The notes under the pieces: model-generated
Database searches by the model: none
Seen by the model: only the letters and a program-made list of their open reading frames with translations
What the model was told of the DNA's origin: nothing
Assembly: GCA_965602855.1 (NCBI GenBank)
Contig: CBFCZV010000004.1
Coordinates: 21,871-85,870, forward strand
Length of the DNA stretch: 64,000 nt
Direction: 5' to 3'
Origin: LH-M37 sp965602855
GTDB taxonomy: Bacteria; Pseudomonadota; Gammaproteobacteria; SZUA-229
Program-made: the position numbers and the translations under genes
Shown: in pieces, positions 17,802-25,193 of the stretch
How positions within the stretch are numbered: the stretch's first letter is position 1
Layout of the letters: every line of letters begins with the position of its first letter

Positions 17802-18755
17802 TTGTCTGCTAAAAAATTACATGACGCGCGTGTTTTAGTTCTGGGCGGCGCGGGATTTTTAGGCGCAAGAATTGTACGTAAACTGCGCCATGCCGGTATC
17901 ACGCCGCATGTTTTATTACGCCCAACTAGCCAAACGAATCGAATTGATGATTTGATTCAATTCTGTCAGATTCATATTGGAGACCTAAGCGATTTAAATT
18001 CCTTGCAACACATCATTAAAGAAGTGCAGCCGGAAGTTATTTTTCATGCTGCGGGTTATGGCACACACAAAGCACAGAATCAACGTGAGCAACTTTTTTA
18101 TAATAACCTGTTAGCGGCGCATAATTTACTTCTCGCCACAGAACAAGTTCCCAATTGTCGGATTATTTATTCTGGTACTTCACTGGAACAGGGCATAAAA
18201 AATAAACCAATAAAAGAAAATGGTGTACCTGATCCGGTAAGTTTTTGTGGTGCAACAAAATCCGCAGCTTTGCTCCTGATGCGGCAGGCGGCATGTCATG
18301 ATAAACGCCTAATTACTATTTTGACGCCTTTTGCGGTATACGGGCCGGGTGAGCCTGATACACGACTTATACCGGCTGCAATTCAAGCGGGCATGGAAGG
18401 AAAAACATTGTCACTGACTGAGCCCGGTTTTGTACGTGATTATGTTTTTGTTGATGACGTTGCTGATGCATATTTAATGGCGGCGACGAATGATAATGCC
18501 ATCGGTGAAAGCATTAATATAGCGGGTGGAAAGGCGGTGAGTAACGAAGCAGTAGTTGCTTTAATTGAAGCGGAGCTGGGTCGAAGCATTGATAAAAAAC
18601 CAGGCGCCTATCCGGCGCGTAAGACAGATACGAGTTTTTGGTGCGCGGATATCAGCAAGGCGAAAAAAATATTAGGCTGGCAAGCTGAGCATTCTATGCA
18701 ACAGGGAATTGAAGAAACAATAAACTGGTTTAAGAGCCATGGGTTCGATGGCTAA
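17802..18755 (+). CDS. NAD-dependent epimerase/dehydratase-like protein lacking the usual Tyr
   Basis: Extended SDR protein, 317 aa from TTG 17802, which has GGAG at 7 nt; the frame is open to GTG 17748. The NAD motif is GGAGFLGARI and FHAAGYGTHK follows. The catalytic YxxxK motif reads CGATK in PVSFCGATKSA, so the usual catalytic Tyr is Cys while the Lys remains. Downstream RDYVFVDDVADAYL is typical of nucleotide-sugar epimerases. Likely a sugar-nucleotide enzyme with altered chemistry, or a reductase. Its 3' end overlaps the following glycosyltransferase gene. Confidence 0.78.
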   Translation: MSAKKLHDARVLVLGGAGFLGARIVRKLRHAGITPHVLLRPTSQTNRIDDLIQFCQIHIGDLSDLNSLQHIIKEVQPEVIFHAAGYGTHKAQNQREQLFYNNLLAAHNLLLATEQVPNCRIIYSGTSLEQGIKNKPIKENGVPDPVSFCGATKSAALLLMRQAACHDKRLITILTPFAVYGPGEPDTRLIPAAIQAGMEGKTLSLTEPGFVRDYVFVDDVADAYLMAATNDNAIGESINIAGGKAVSNEAVVALIEAELGRSIDKKPGAYPARKTDTSFWCADISKAKKILGWQAEHSMQQGIEETINWFKSHGFDG

Positions 18756-19506
18756 ATCAAACATTGGCCTGACGATTGTTGTGCCTGTTTATAATAATGC
18801 GGCCACGCTGGAAAAGCTTTATCAACGTATTAAGCAAGATCTTAACAAAGAAGCTGTCAGTTTTGAGCTGCTGTTTGTGAATGATGCCGGGCCGGATAAT
18901 TCGATAAAGATTCTTTGTGATATGCATGAACGCTATGCGGAAGTTTCACTGCTCAGCATGCAGCACAATGTTGGTCAGCACGCGGCAGTGCTGCATGGTT
19001 TACGTTACGCCCGTGGTGAATGCTGCGTGGTGATGGATGCTGACCTGCAGGATCCACCCGAAGCGCTGGCACTGTTATGGCGAGCTCGCTCGTTGCAATG
19101 CAAAGCGATTTTTGCTGGCAGGCGGGGAAACTATCAAAACTTTTTACGTATGTCGTCATCGCGTATTTATAAAACATTATTATATTATCTGGTTAGCTTG
19201 CCCAAAGATGCGGGTATTTTTGTTTTGATGGAACGTGACATGGTGCAGGCCTTGTTGAGCATGCCGGTAAAGCTGCCGTGGATTAACGTGATGATTGGCC
19301 TGAGTGGTTTGCCTTTGTGCGTAGTACCAGTAAAAAGAGATTGTCGCGAACAGGGCATCTCAGCTTATTCGGGCTGGGGGCGTTTGCACTCAGCACTGCG
19401 TGGTATTTATTGCGCGCTTTCGTATCGAGTCTGGCGACCGCAGAAAAGTTATCTTGAACGTCTACAAGATGATCCAGTTGAATGGTATAAATCCTCCAGT
19501 ATTTAG
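18739..19506 (+). CDS. family 2 glycosyltransferase (DPM/GtrB-like)
   Basis: 255-aa GT-A fold enzyme with the start motif TIVVPVYNNAATL, donor-binding DADLQDPPEAL and a later RDCREQGISAYSGWGR region. Length and motifs resemble polyprenyl-phosphate sugar transferases, but the C-terminus lacks a clear transmembrane pair. It overlaps the upstream epimerase gene by 17 bp, so the two are coupled. Convergent with the GT-C gene, separated by one base. Confidence 0.85.
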   Translation: MGSMAKSNIGLTIVVPVYNNAATLEKLYQRIKQDLNKEAVSFELLFVNDAGPDNSIKILCDMHERYAEVSLLSMQHNVGQHAAVLHGLRYARGECCVVMDADLQDPPEALALLWRARSLQCKAIFAGRRGNYQNFLRMSSSRIYKTLLYYLVSLPKDAGIFVLMERDMVQALLSMPVKLPWINVMIGLSGLPLCVVPVKRDCREQGISAYSGWGRLHSALRGIYCALSYRVWRPQKSYLERLQDDPVEWYKSSSI

Positions 19507-19507
19507 T

Positions 19508-21040
19508 TTAGTTAAAGTTTTTCCTGACAAAAGAATAATGATCGTCGGGAATGCCCTCTTCCTGTAATAGAATAAATTCCTGATTAAGATATTGCCAGAC
19601 TTTCGGGTGTGTGTTGCTGAAGCGCAGATCTTCGCGTGAGTCCAGCTGTGAATTATTGATCAGGGCAAAACTAACGGGCTGTTTTGATAATTGATCAATC
19701 ATCTGATTTTCTTCTTCTTCGGTCGCAGGGTAGACACTAAAAATATCATAGACCGCAGTCTTTCTTTGCAGCATGGGATACAGGGTAACCAGATTGGGTA
19801 ATAGAAGTAAGCTATCACCCGGTTTTGAATGCGTGTTAATTAAATTACGTAGCTGGCTTAGATAATGACATTGATGAGGGCTTAACCAGAACTCTGTGCC
19901 TGCGGCATTAAATTTCTCTAAGCCATGATCCTTAAATAAATGAAGCGATAAACTGTTGTTTGCCAGATAGATGTATTTAATTGAAAACGTGATCACTGCG
20001 AGCATAAAAAAAACTAACCATATTGTGGGAAGCTGGTTCAGTAGAATTGACAGGCAGAGAAGAAATGGCGCTATGGATTGTGACAGGTGGCCAAGGTCGG
20101 CGCGGCTAAAGGCATGGTGCAAATAAAATAACCCACTACAGGCGATAGCCAGTAGATACCATTGAGTATTTGATGCAGGGTCGGCAGAAGAAATGATGAT
20201 AGCGACATACATAATCGGCATGACAGTAAACAGCAGCTTAACTATAAATTGCCCGCCTTTATCCAGTCCGGCTAATTGAGGTGTGTTGTTGTTCCACAAC
20301 CAGGGTGTTGGCAGTGGTAAATTGGCCGAGCCACGCTTGAGTATCCGGCTAATCTTTTTCTGCCAGTAGACTTTAAATAACCGGGGAACAAAAATAAAAA
20401 AAGATAACATGGGTAAAGTGCCCAGGAGTAGACCAGATGCAAACCAAATCGAGGCTTCACTGTGAGCCAGTCCGTGACTGTTAAGCACCATAATTAAAAT
20501 AAGAAGCGATAGCGCGCCAGCGGCATAAATCCCATGGTTCAGGCCAAAAAATAAACAGACAGCAATATAAACACCCGAAATAAAATATTGTGCATCGATG
20601 GGGTTGCCTACAAGCAAGATGGCCATAAGCGGAGTCAGTAGGGAGAACATAATATCAATCTGCTTATGCAGTGGAAACATCCATGCAATAATTAAAAGTC
20701 CTGCAAGGAGCGTACTTAACCAGTCATTGCTTGCAGAATAAACGACAGTCAGTCCGATAGAGAGTGCCAGAAACTGAGCAATGGACAGGCCAATACGAAG
20801 TGATAATAAACTGGAGCCAAACAGGCGAAACCAGAAAGCACACCAATAATATCGCCCCGGATCATAGGCTCTAAAGTCACGAATCGGGATTTTTCCATTT
20901 AACACTTCCTGTGTTCCGTGCCACAGATATCCCTCATCGGCAAAATTAATATTAGTTTTGATGCCGGGTAAATAAAACAAGCCGATAAGAATAGCGGCTG
21001 TCGCAAAGATAATCAGTAGCGCACTGGTTTCAATTAGCAT
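19508..21040 (-). CDS. GT-C-type membrane glycosyltransferase-like protein
   Basis: 510-aa polytopic membrane protein with about eleven hydrophobic segments and a soluble C-terminal region. The first periplasmic loop carries an acidic pair (NFADEGYLWHGTQ) and RDFRAYDPGRYY, features of GT-C enzymes that use polyprenyl-linked sugars (GT39/ArnT-like). It starts inside the 3' end of the aldolase gene. Predicted to transfer a sugar onto a lipid or glycan at the periplasmic face; the acceptor is unknown. Confidence 0.65.
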   Translation of the reverse strand: MLIETSALLIIFATAAILIGLFYLPGIKTNINFADEGYLWHGTQEVLNGKIPIRDFRAYDPGRYYWCAFWFRLFGSSLLSLRIGLSIAQFLALSIGLTVVYSASNDWLSTLLAGLLIIAWMFPLHKQIDIMFSLLTPLMAILLVGNPIDAQYFISGVYIAVCLFFGLNHGIYAAGALSLLILIMVLNSHGLAHSEASIWFASGLLLGTLPMLSFFIFVPRLFKVYWQKKISRILKRGSANLPLPTPWLWNNNTPQLAGLDKGGQFIVKLLFTVMPIMYVAIIISSADPASNTQWYLLAIACSGLFYLHHAFSRADLGHLSQSIAPFLLCLSILLNQLPTIWLVFFMLAVITFSIKYIYLANNSLSLHLFKDHGLEKFNAAGTEFWLSPHQCHYLSQLRNLINTHSKPGDSLLLLPNLVTLYPMLQRKTAVYDIFSVYPATEEEENQMIDQLSKQPVSFALINNSQLDSREDLRFSNTHPKVWQYLNQEFILLQEEGIPDDHYSFVRKNFN

Positions 21041-21752
21041 TACTTAATTGTGCCCATGCTGTACGAATAAGGTTGAGTTCTTTTTTTATATTTTTGCCTG
21101 CTATGTCACGTTTGAATGAATTACGCAGAAAAGTGAAATCACAGCCCAGTCGTACCAGGTGCGCCATCAATTCGAGGCAGGGAACAGGCGCACCGGCATC
21201 AACCGTGGTTAAACCACCGACTCCAAACTGGCTTTTAGCAAAAATATTTCGTAGCCGTTCAACCGTGCCATCGGTTAGCGGATTGAAAAGATCGTTGCTA
21301 TTGCGGCTGAGTGCGAGGTCAAACAGGCCCATGTATATTCGATCAAGAGGGAAGCTGGCGAGTTGCTGTGCACAGTCACAGGCTTCAACAGTCTCGATCA
21401 GTATCCCCGTTTGGGTTCGACCTGAGACCAGTGATAAAAAGTATTCGACTTCCTCGGGCTGTCGTACCATAGGCAACAAAATAAGATCAGCACCGTGTGT
21501 GATCGCCTGCTCTACTTCCTCTTCTGTCCACTGCCCCGGCTGATTGATGCGACACCAGACCGGTCGCTGGGTTTGTGAGCTGACTATTGAAAGATCTTCA
21601 TGGGTATCAGGTGACTGGGCGTCGTCCACAAGCTGGCGCTGAAACCTGTAACGGTCCTCCAAGTCGATAATAAAGCCATCCATGCCAGCACGATCGGCTT
21701 CTTCAACTATCGATGGATCTGTGGAAAAAAGCAGAAGTTCTACATTATTCAT
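21030..21752 (-). CDS. HpcH/HpaI aldolase/citrate lyase family protein
   Basis: 240-aa TIM-barrel protein. Visible motifs are GFIIDLEDRYRF (metal-binding acid), ILIETVEACD, and YMGLFDLALS. The family cleaves or condenses 2-oxoacid units onto aldehydes or acyl-CoA. Its location within a glycosyltransferase/methyltransferase operon suggests synthesis of an unusual sugar or acyl building block. It overlaps both flanking genes by about 8-11 bp. Confidence 0.82.
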   Translation of the reverse strand: MNNVELLLFSTDPSIVEEADRAGMDGFIIDLEDRYRFQRQLVDDAQSPDTHEDLSIVSSQTQRPVWCRINQPGQWTEEEVEQAITHGADLILLPMVRQPEEVEYFLSLVSGRTQTGILIETVEACDCAQQLASFPLDRIYMGLFDLALSRNSNDLFNPLTDGTVERLRNIFAKSQFGVGGLTTVDAGAPVPCLELMAHLVRLGCDFTFLRNSFKRDIAGKNIKKELNLIRTAWAQLSNAN

Positions 21753-22452
21753 GGCTTGCTGTGATTATCTGAAATGCGTTTGTCTGCGAAGGAAGAGGTA
21801 ATTGATCAAGGCTGTGATCAAGATATTGCCCCAGTTTGAAGTTGTATAACTGCGGCGGTAAATAGCCATAGCCGGTGTACTCAATGTTATTAAAACCGCT
21901 GGCTTTGAGCGCGGGATCGAGGATACCTTTGCGCATATTCATCACGCCTTTATCCACGCTCCAGCGCATTCTCGGGGTTAACAGAATTTGCAGATAAAAA
22001 GGAAAAAACCAGGCGTTAGGCTCACAGAAAATCATTTTTCCGCCAGGTTTGAGCATGGCTTCCATGCCACGAAAAGCGTCAGTTAGATTTGGCAGGTGAT
22101 GCAGCATAAAAAAACCGATGACTGCATCATAGCGATCATTGTGTTGAGTGGATAGATCGTTCACATCGCTGACAAAAGTGGGAATATCCGGTGCGTGTTG
22201 TTGCAATGATGCAATCAGTTCGGGCGAAATATCACTGGCCGTCACATCCAGGCCTTTTGCACGTAGCTGCTGGCTAAAGCGACCGATGCCCGCGCCTACC
22301 TCCAGAATTTTATCGCCCTTTTTCAATCCCCCGATATTGATGAGTTGTTCAAGGTGGCGCATAACATAAGCTGATTCCACAGGCAGGATGGTGGGTTGAT
22401 CCGCAGTATGAAAATAGGCGCGTTGTCTGGAGTTATGTGGTTCGTTAGTCAT
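21745..22452 (-). CDS. class I SAM-dependent methyltransferase
   Basis: Methyltransferase of 235 aa from ATG 22452 (ribosome site AAGGAAG); the frame extends to TTG 22506 without support. Motif I is ILEVGAGIGRFSQQL, followed by VTASDIS, and GFFMLHHLPNL marks motif IV. The start overlaps the upstream methyltransferase gene by 8 bp. Acceptor likely a sugar or lipid made by the cluster. Confidence 0.85.
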   Translation of the reverse strand: MTNEPHNSRQRAYFHTADQPTILPVESAYVMRHLEQLINIGGLKKGDKILEVGAGIGRFSQQLRAKGLDVTASDISPELIASLQQHAPDIPTFVSDVNDLSTQHNDRYDAVIGFFMLHHLPNLTDAFRGMEAMLKPGGKMIFCEPNAWFFPFYLQILLTPRMRWSVDKGVMNMRKGILDPALKASGFNNIEYTGYGYLPPQLYNFKLGQYLDHSLDQLPLPSQTNAFQIITASHE

Positions 22453-23344
22453 GGTCTTCCTTTTTTGTATTTGGTTTTTCTGCCCATGCAACCAAACTCG
22501 ACCCAAAAGGCAGGCTTAGTTTGTGAAACAGGTTAATTTCAAGGTGATTTATCTTCCCCAGAATTTTATTGATAGTGTTAGGCGGTTTGCGTTCAAGTTT
22601 TGATTGTTTGTCTCGGTTAAGTAGTCTGTTTACTGCTAGTAGAGGAAATAATAAGAACTGAAAATAAGTGTATCCCTGTATGCACCAGCCAGTCGCTTCC
22701 AGTTCGGTTGATAATTGTTTTAGGCGATACCGGCAGCGATGACCTGCTGCTTGATCAACATAACTCCATAACAGGGGAAACGCGGGTACAGAAACAAGTA
22801 ATCGACCACCGGGTCGAGTCAGCCTGAAAGCTTCTTCAAGAAAGCGAGCAGGGTCGACATGTTCTAAGACATCAAAGGCAACAACCCAGTCGAACTGTTC
22901 GTCGGCTAGTGGTGTGTTCAGCACATCGGCGTGCAATAGCCTGCTGTCAGGGCAGGTTTCTGTGGCGAGTTTTACTGCGCTGAGGTGGCCTTCAATACCG
23001 ACAGTCTGGGGAAAATATTCAGTAAGGGTGGACAATACTCGCCCACTACCACAGCCCAGTTCCAGTATGCTTTTATCCTGTGGCCGTTTCAGGTTTAGTA
23101 GTTTTGTTTTTAATAGTCGATCACGTGCAGCAAACCAGAAATGATCTTGTTCTATGTCCAGTAAATGAGTACTGCTACTTGCAGGGAAACCTGAGGGAGA
23201 AAAATTTTCTTCACATTCCCATACGCTGTTACTCAAACGATATTGTCGTTCGCAACGAGGGCACTGGACAGTGCTCGGTTCTATAGTGAGTGGGGATTGC
23301 TTGCAGACGTAGCAACGCCAGTGAAGTGAGTCAGGTTCAGGCAC
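22445..23344 (-). CDS. class I SAM-dependent methyltransferase with N-terminal zinc ribbon
   Basis: 299-aa protein with four cysteines early on (CYVCKQSP and CPRCERQY), a short zinc-ribbon segment common in sugar or polyprenyl methyltransferases, then SILELGCGSGRVLSTL (motif I) and VVAFDVLEHVDP. It begins at GTG 23344 without a good ribosome site, so the true start is uncertain. Top gene of the minus-strand part of the cluster. Confidence 0.8.
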   Translation of the reverse strand: MPEPDSLHWRCYVCKQSPLTIEPSTVQCPRCERQYRLSNSVWECEENFSPSGFPASSSTHLLDIEQDHFWFAARDRLLKTKLLNLKRPQDKSILELGCGSGRVLSTLTEYFPQTVGIEGHLSAVKLATETCPDSRLLHADVLNTPLADEQFDWVVAFDVLEHVDPARFLEEAFRLTRPGGRLLVSVPAFPLLWSYVDQAAGHRCRYRLKQLSTELEATGWCIQGYTYFQFLLFPLLAVNRLLNRDKQSKLERKPPNTINKILGKINHLEINLFHKLSLPFGSSLVAWAEKPNTKKEDHD

Positions 23345-23397
23345 GTATTTAGGTAAATCAAAGCAAGTAGAGGTTTGATTATAGGGCTAGAAGCTGA

Positions 23398-23429
23398 GCT
23401 GAGTCCAACATTAATCTGATGGACTCAGC
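23398..23429. terminator. stem-loop between methyltransferase and soeC-like genes
   Basis: GCTGAGTCCA (23398-23407) and TGGACTCAGC (23420-23429) form a perfect 10-bp stem with a 12-nt loop, just downstream of soeC on the minus strand. No long T-run follows in that direction, so it may be a processing hairpin as much as a terminator. Confidence 0.5.
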
Positions 23430-23447
23430 GGGGAGAAATATTTTTTA

Positions 23448-24425
23448 CTAGATTGTTTGGTAATAAAGATTCTGCGGGTGGTTCGCCTGCGCGAAGAAGA
23501 ACCAGCGTTCTGCAATTAATCCTACGTATTGAACAACAAAAGCGAATAGATAAATGCCAAAGCTATTTGATGCCATACCGCTGCTAAGAATAATAATCGG
23601 CAATATAAAAGACAGTATCGGAAATAGCAATTTAATACTTTTGAAACCTATCGCTGACATGTTGTGGAAGTATTCACGAGTATTAAATGAACCCGCCATG
23701 AAGCCGCGTGACTTCTGCTGGATTTTTGTGTGACGAATACCGATGGCTGAAGTCATGGTTGATTTTGGTTTGATGCGTGAGTTACGGAACAGCGAAGCAG
23801 CACGCGTAATGGTTGCAATCACGGTAAGAATAATCGCCCAGCCTGCATAAAAAGAAGCCAGCTGTATGCCTGCATAAGAAGCAAAAACAGTCGCCAGAGT
23901 AAAACCGGAAGCTAAGCCCAATAGCGTGTAATTAATCACGGTTAATGGTGTTGCCCATTCCTGTAAAAATTTAATGCAGGCGTAGATCATGCCGGTGCAT
24001 AGAAATAAAAGGAAAGCTAAACCAGTGGCGAGAAAACCCACCAGTAAAGTTAAATTCACAACGAAGACATCACTGATACTAAACAGCACCGGGTTGTAAC
24101 CGGTGAAGTGGGTAACGCCGTAAATAAAAGTCATGCCCATGAACGAAGGCAAGACAATGACTTCACGCGATAACCATGAAGTGCGCCATTTTGCAGCAGA
24201 GCGCCATGCGCGTTCTGGCCGACCGAGATGAAAGACCGAGGAAACCAATCCCAGGGTCAGAAAAACCAATGCCAGCAAACTACCGTAGCCATAAAAAGTG
24301 TGTGAGTCCTGTCCCGGTACAAGATTGAAAACAGAATATAACTGCCCGGTGTACAGGGCAAGGAACAAGCCCTGTCCGGCACCGATTAAGGTGGTTAGAA
24401 AAATTACTGAAAAAGCAGGATGCAT
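23448..24425 (-). CDS. soeC: DmsC-type membrane anchor of molybdoenzyme (SoeC-like)
   Basis: 325-aa membrane protein with about eight transmembrane helices, starting MHPAFSVIFLTTLIGAGQG, a beginning typical of DmsC anchors. It would bind quinone and take electrons from the iron-sulfur subunit encoded upstream. The gene order A-B-C fits soeABC of sulfur oxidisers, where the complex oxidises cytoplasmic sulfite. DMSO-reductase or polysulfide-reductase anchors are alternatives. Confidence 0.78.
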   Translation of the reverse strand: MHPAFSVIFLTTLIGAGQGLFLALYTGQLYSVFNLVPGQDSHTFYGYGSLLALVFLTLGLVSSVFHLGRPERAWRSAAKWRTSWLSREVIVLPSFMGMTFIYGVTHFTGYNPVLFSISDVFVVNLTLLVGFLATGLAFLLFLCTGMIYACIKFLQEWATPLTVINYTLLGLASGFTLATVFASYAGIQLASFYAGWAIILTVIATITRAASLFRNSRIKPKSTMTSAIGIRHTKIQQKSRGFMAGSFNTREYFHNMSAIGFKSIKLLFPILSFILPIIILSSGMASNSFGIYLFAFVVQYVGLIAERWFFFAQANHPQNLYYQTI

Positions 24426-24461
24426 ATTTTTTAGTCCGTAGTATTCGTTTTAACTTCTGGC

Positions 24462-25193
24462 TTACCAGCTCATAACGTCGTCGAGCGTTTGATCATCTTC
24501 GTCCGGCATTGGTAATTGACGCTCTTTGTTCAGCGGATTATCAACACGTGTTAACTCATCTTTATGAATGGTCATCTTGGTCTTGCGGCGCGGTAAATAA
24601 TGATTCGCCGGTTTAGTACCCCACTCCGGCATCAACTGATAACCGCCGTCTTCACGAATGGTTACTGAAACTTCTGAGTCAGGGTCTTTCACATCACCGA
24701 ATAAACGTGCGCTGGTTGGGCAGGCTAAAACACAGGCCGGTTTGCGTTCCGCTTCCGGCAGGCTTTCGTCATAAATGCGATCAACACAGAGGGTGCATTT
24801 TTTCATGACCTTCTGGTTTTCGTCGAGCTCACGTGCGCCGTAAGGACAGGCCCATGAACAATATTTACAGCCGATGCATTTGTCGTAATCAACCAGAACA
24901 ATACCATCTTCTTCACGTTTGTAGCTGGCACCAGTTGGGCAAACCGGCACGCAGGGTGGCTCTTCGCAGTGCAAACAGCTCTTTGGAAAATGCACGGTTT
25001 CGGTGTTGGGGTAAGTGCCGATTTCAAAAGTTTGTACGCGATTAAAAAAAGTACCCGTTGGGTCTTCTTCATAAGGATTGAAATCTGACATCGAACCCGC
25101 GGTGCCGGAGGTGTTCCATTCCTTGCAACTGGTGACGCAGGCGTGACAGCCAACACAAACATTAAGATCAATAACCAGTGCTAGCTGTTTCAT
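24462..25193 (-). CDS. soeB: four-cluster ferredoxin subunit (SoeB-like)
   Basis: 243-aa iron-sulfur protein with four cysteine groups: CVGCHACVTSC, CLHCEEPPCVPVC, CIGCKYCSWAC and CTLCVDR with CVLAC, the DmsB/NrfC pattern for four 4Fe-4S clusters. No signal peptide, consistent with a cytoplasmic complex. It overlaps soeA by 4 bp and lies 36 bp before soeC. It carries electrons from the molybdenum subunit to the membrane anchor. Confidence 0.88.
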   Translation of the reverse strand: MKQLALVIDLNVCVGCHACVTSCKEWNTSGTAGSMSDFNPYEEDPTGTFFNRVQTFEIGTYPNTETVHFPKSCLHCEEPPCVPVCPTGASYKREEDGIVLVDYDKCIGCKYCSWACPYGARELDENQKVMKKCTLCVDRIYDESLPEAERKPACVLACPTSARLFGDVKDPDSEVSVTIREDGGYQLMPEWGTKPANHYLPRRKTKMTIHKDELTRVDNPLNKERQLPMPDEDDQTLDDVMSW

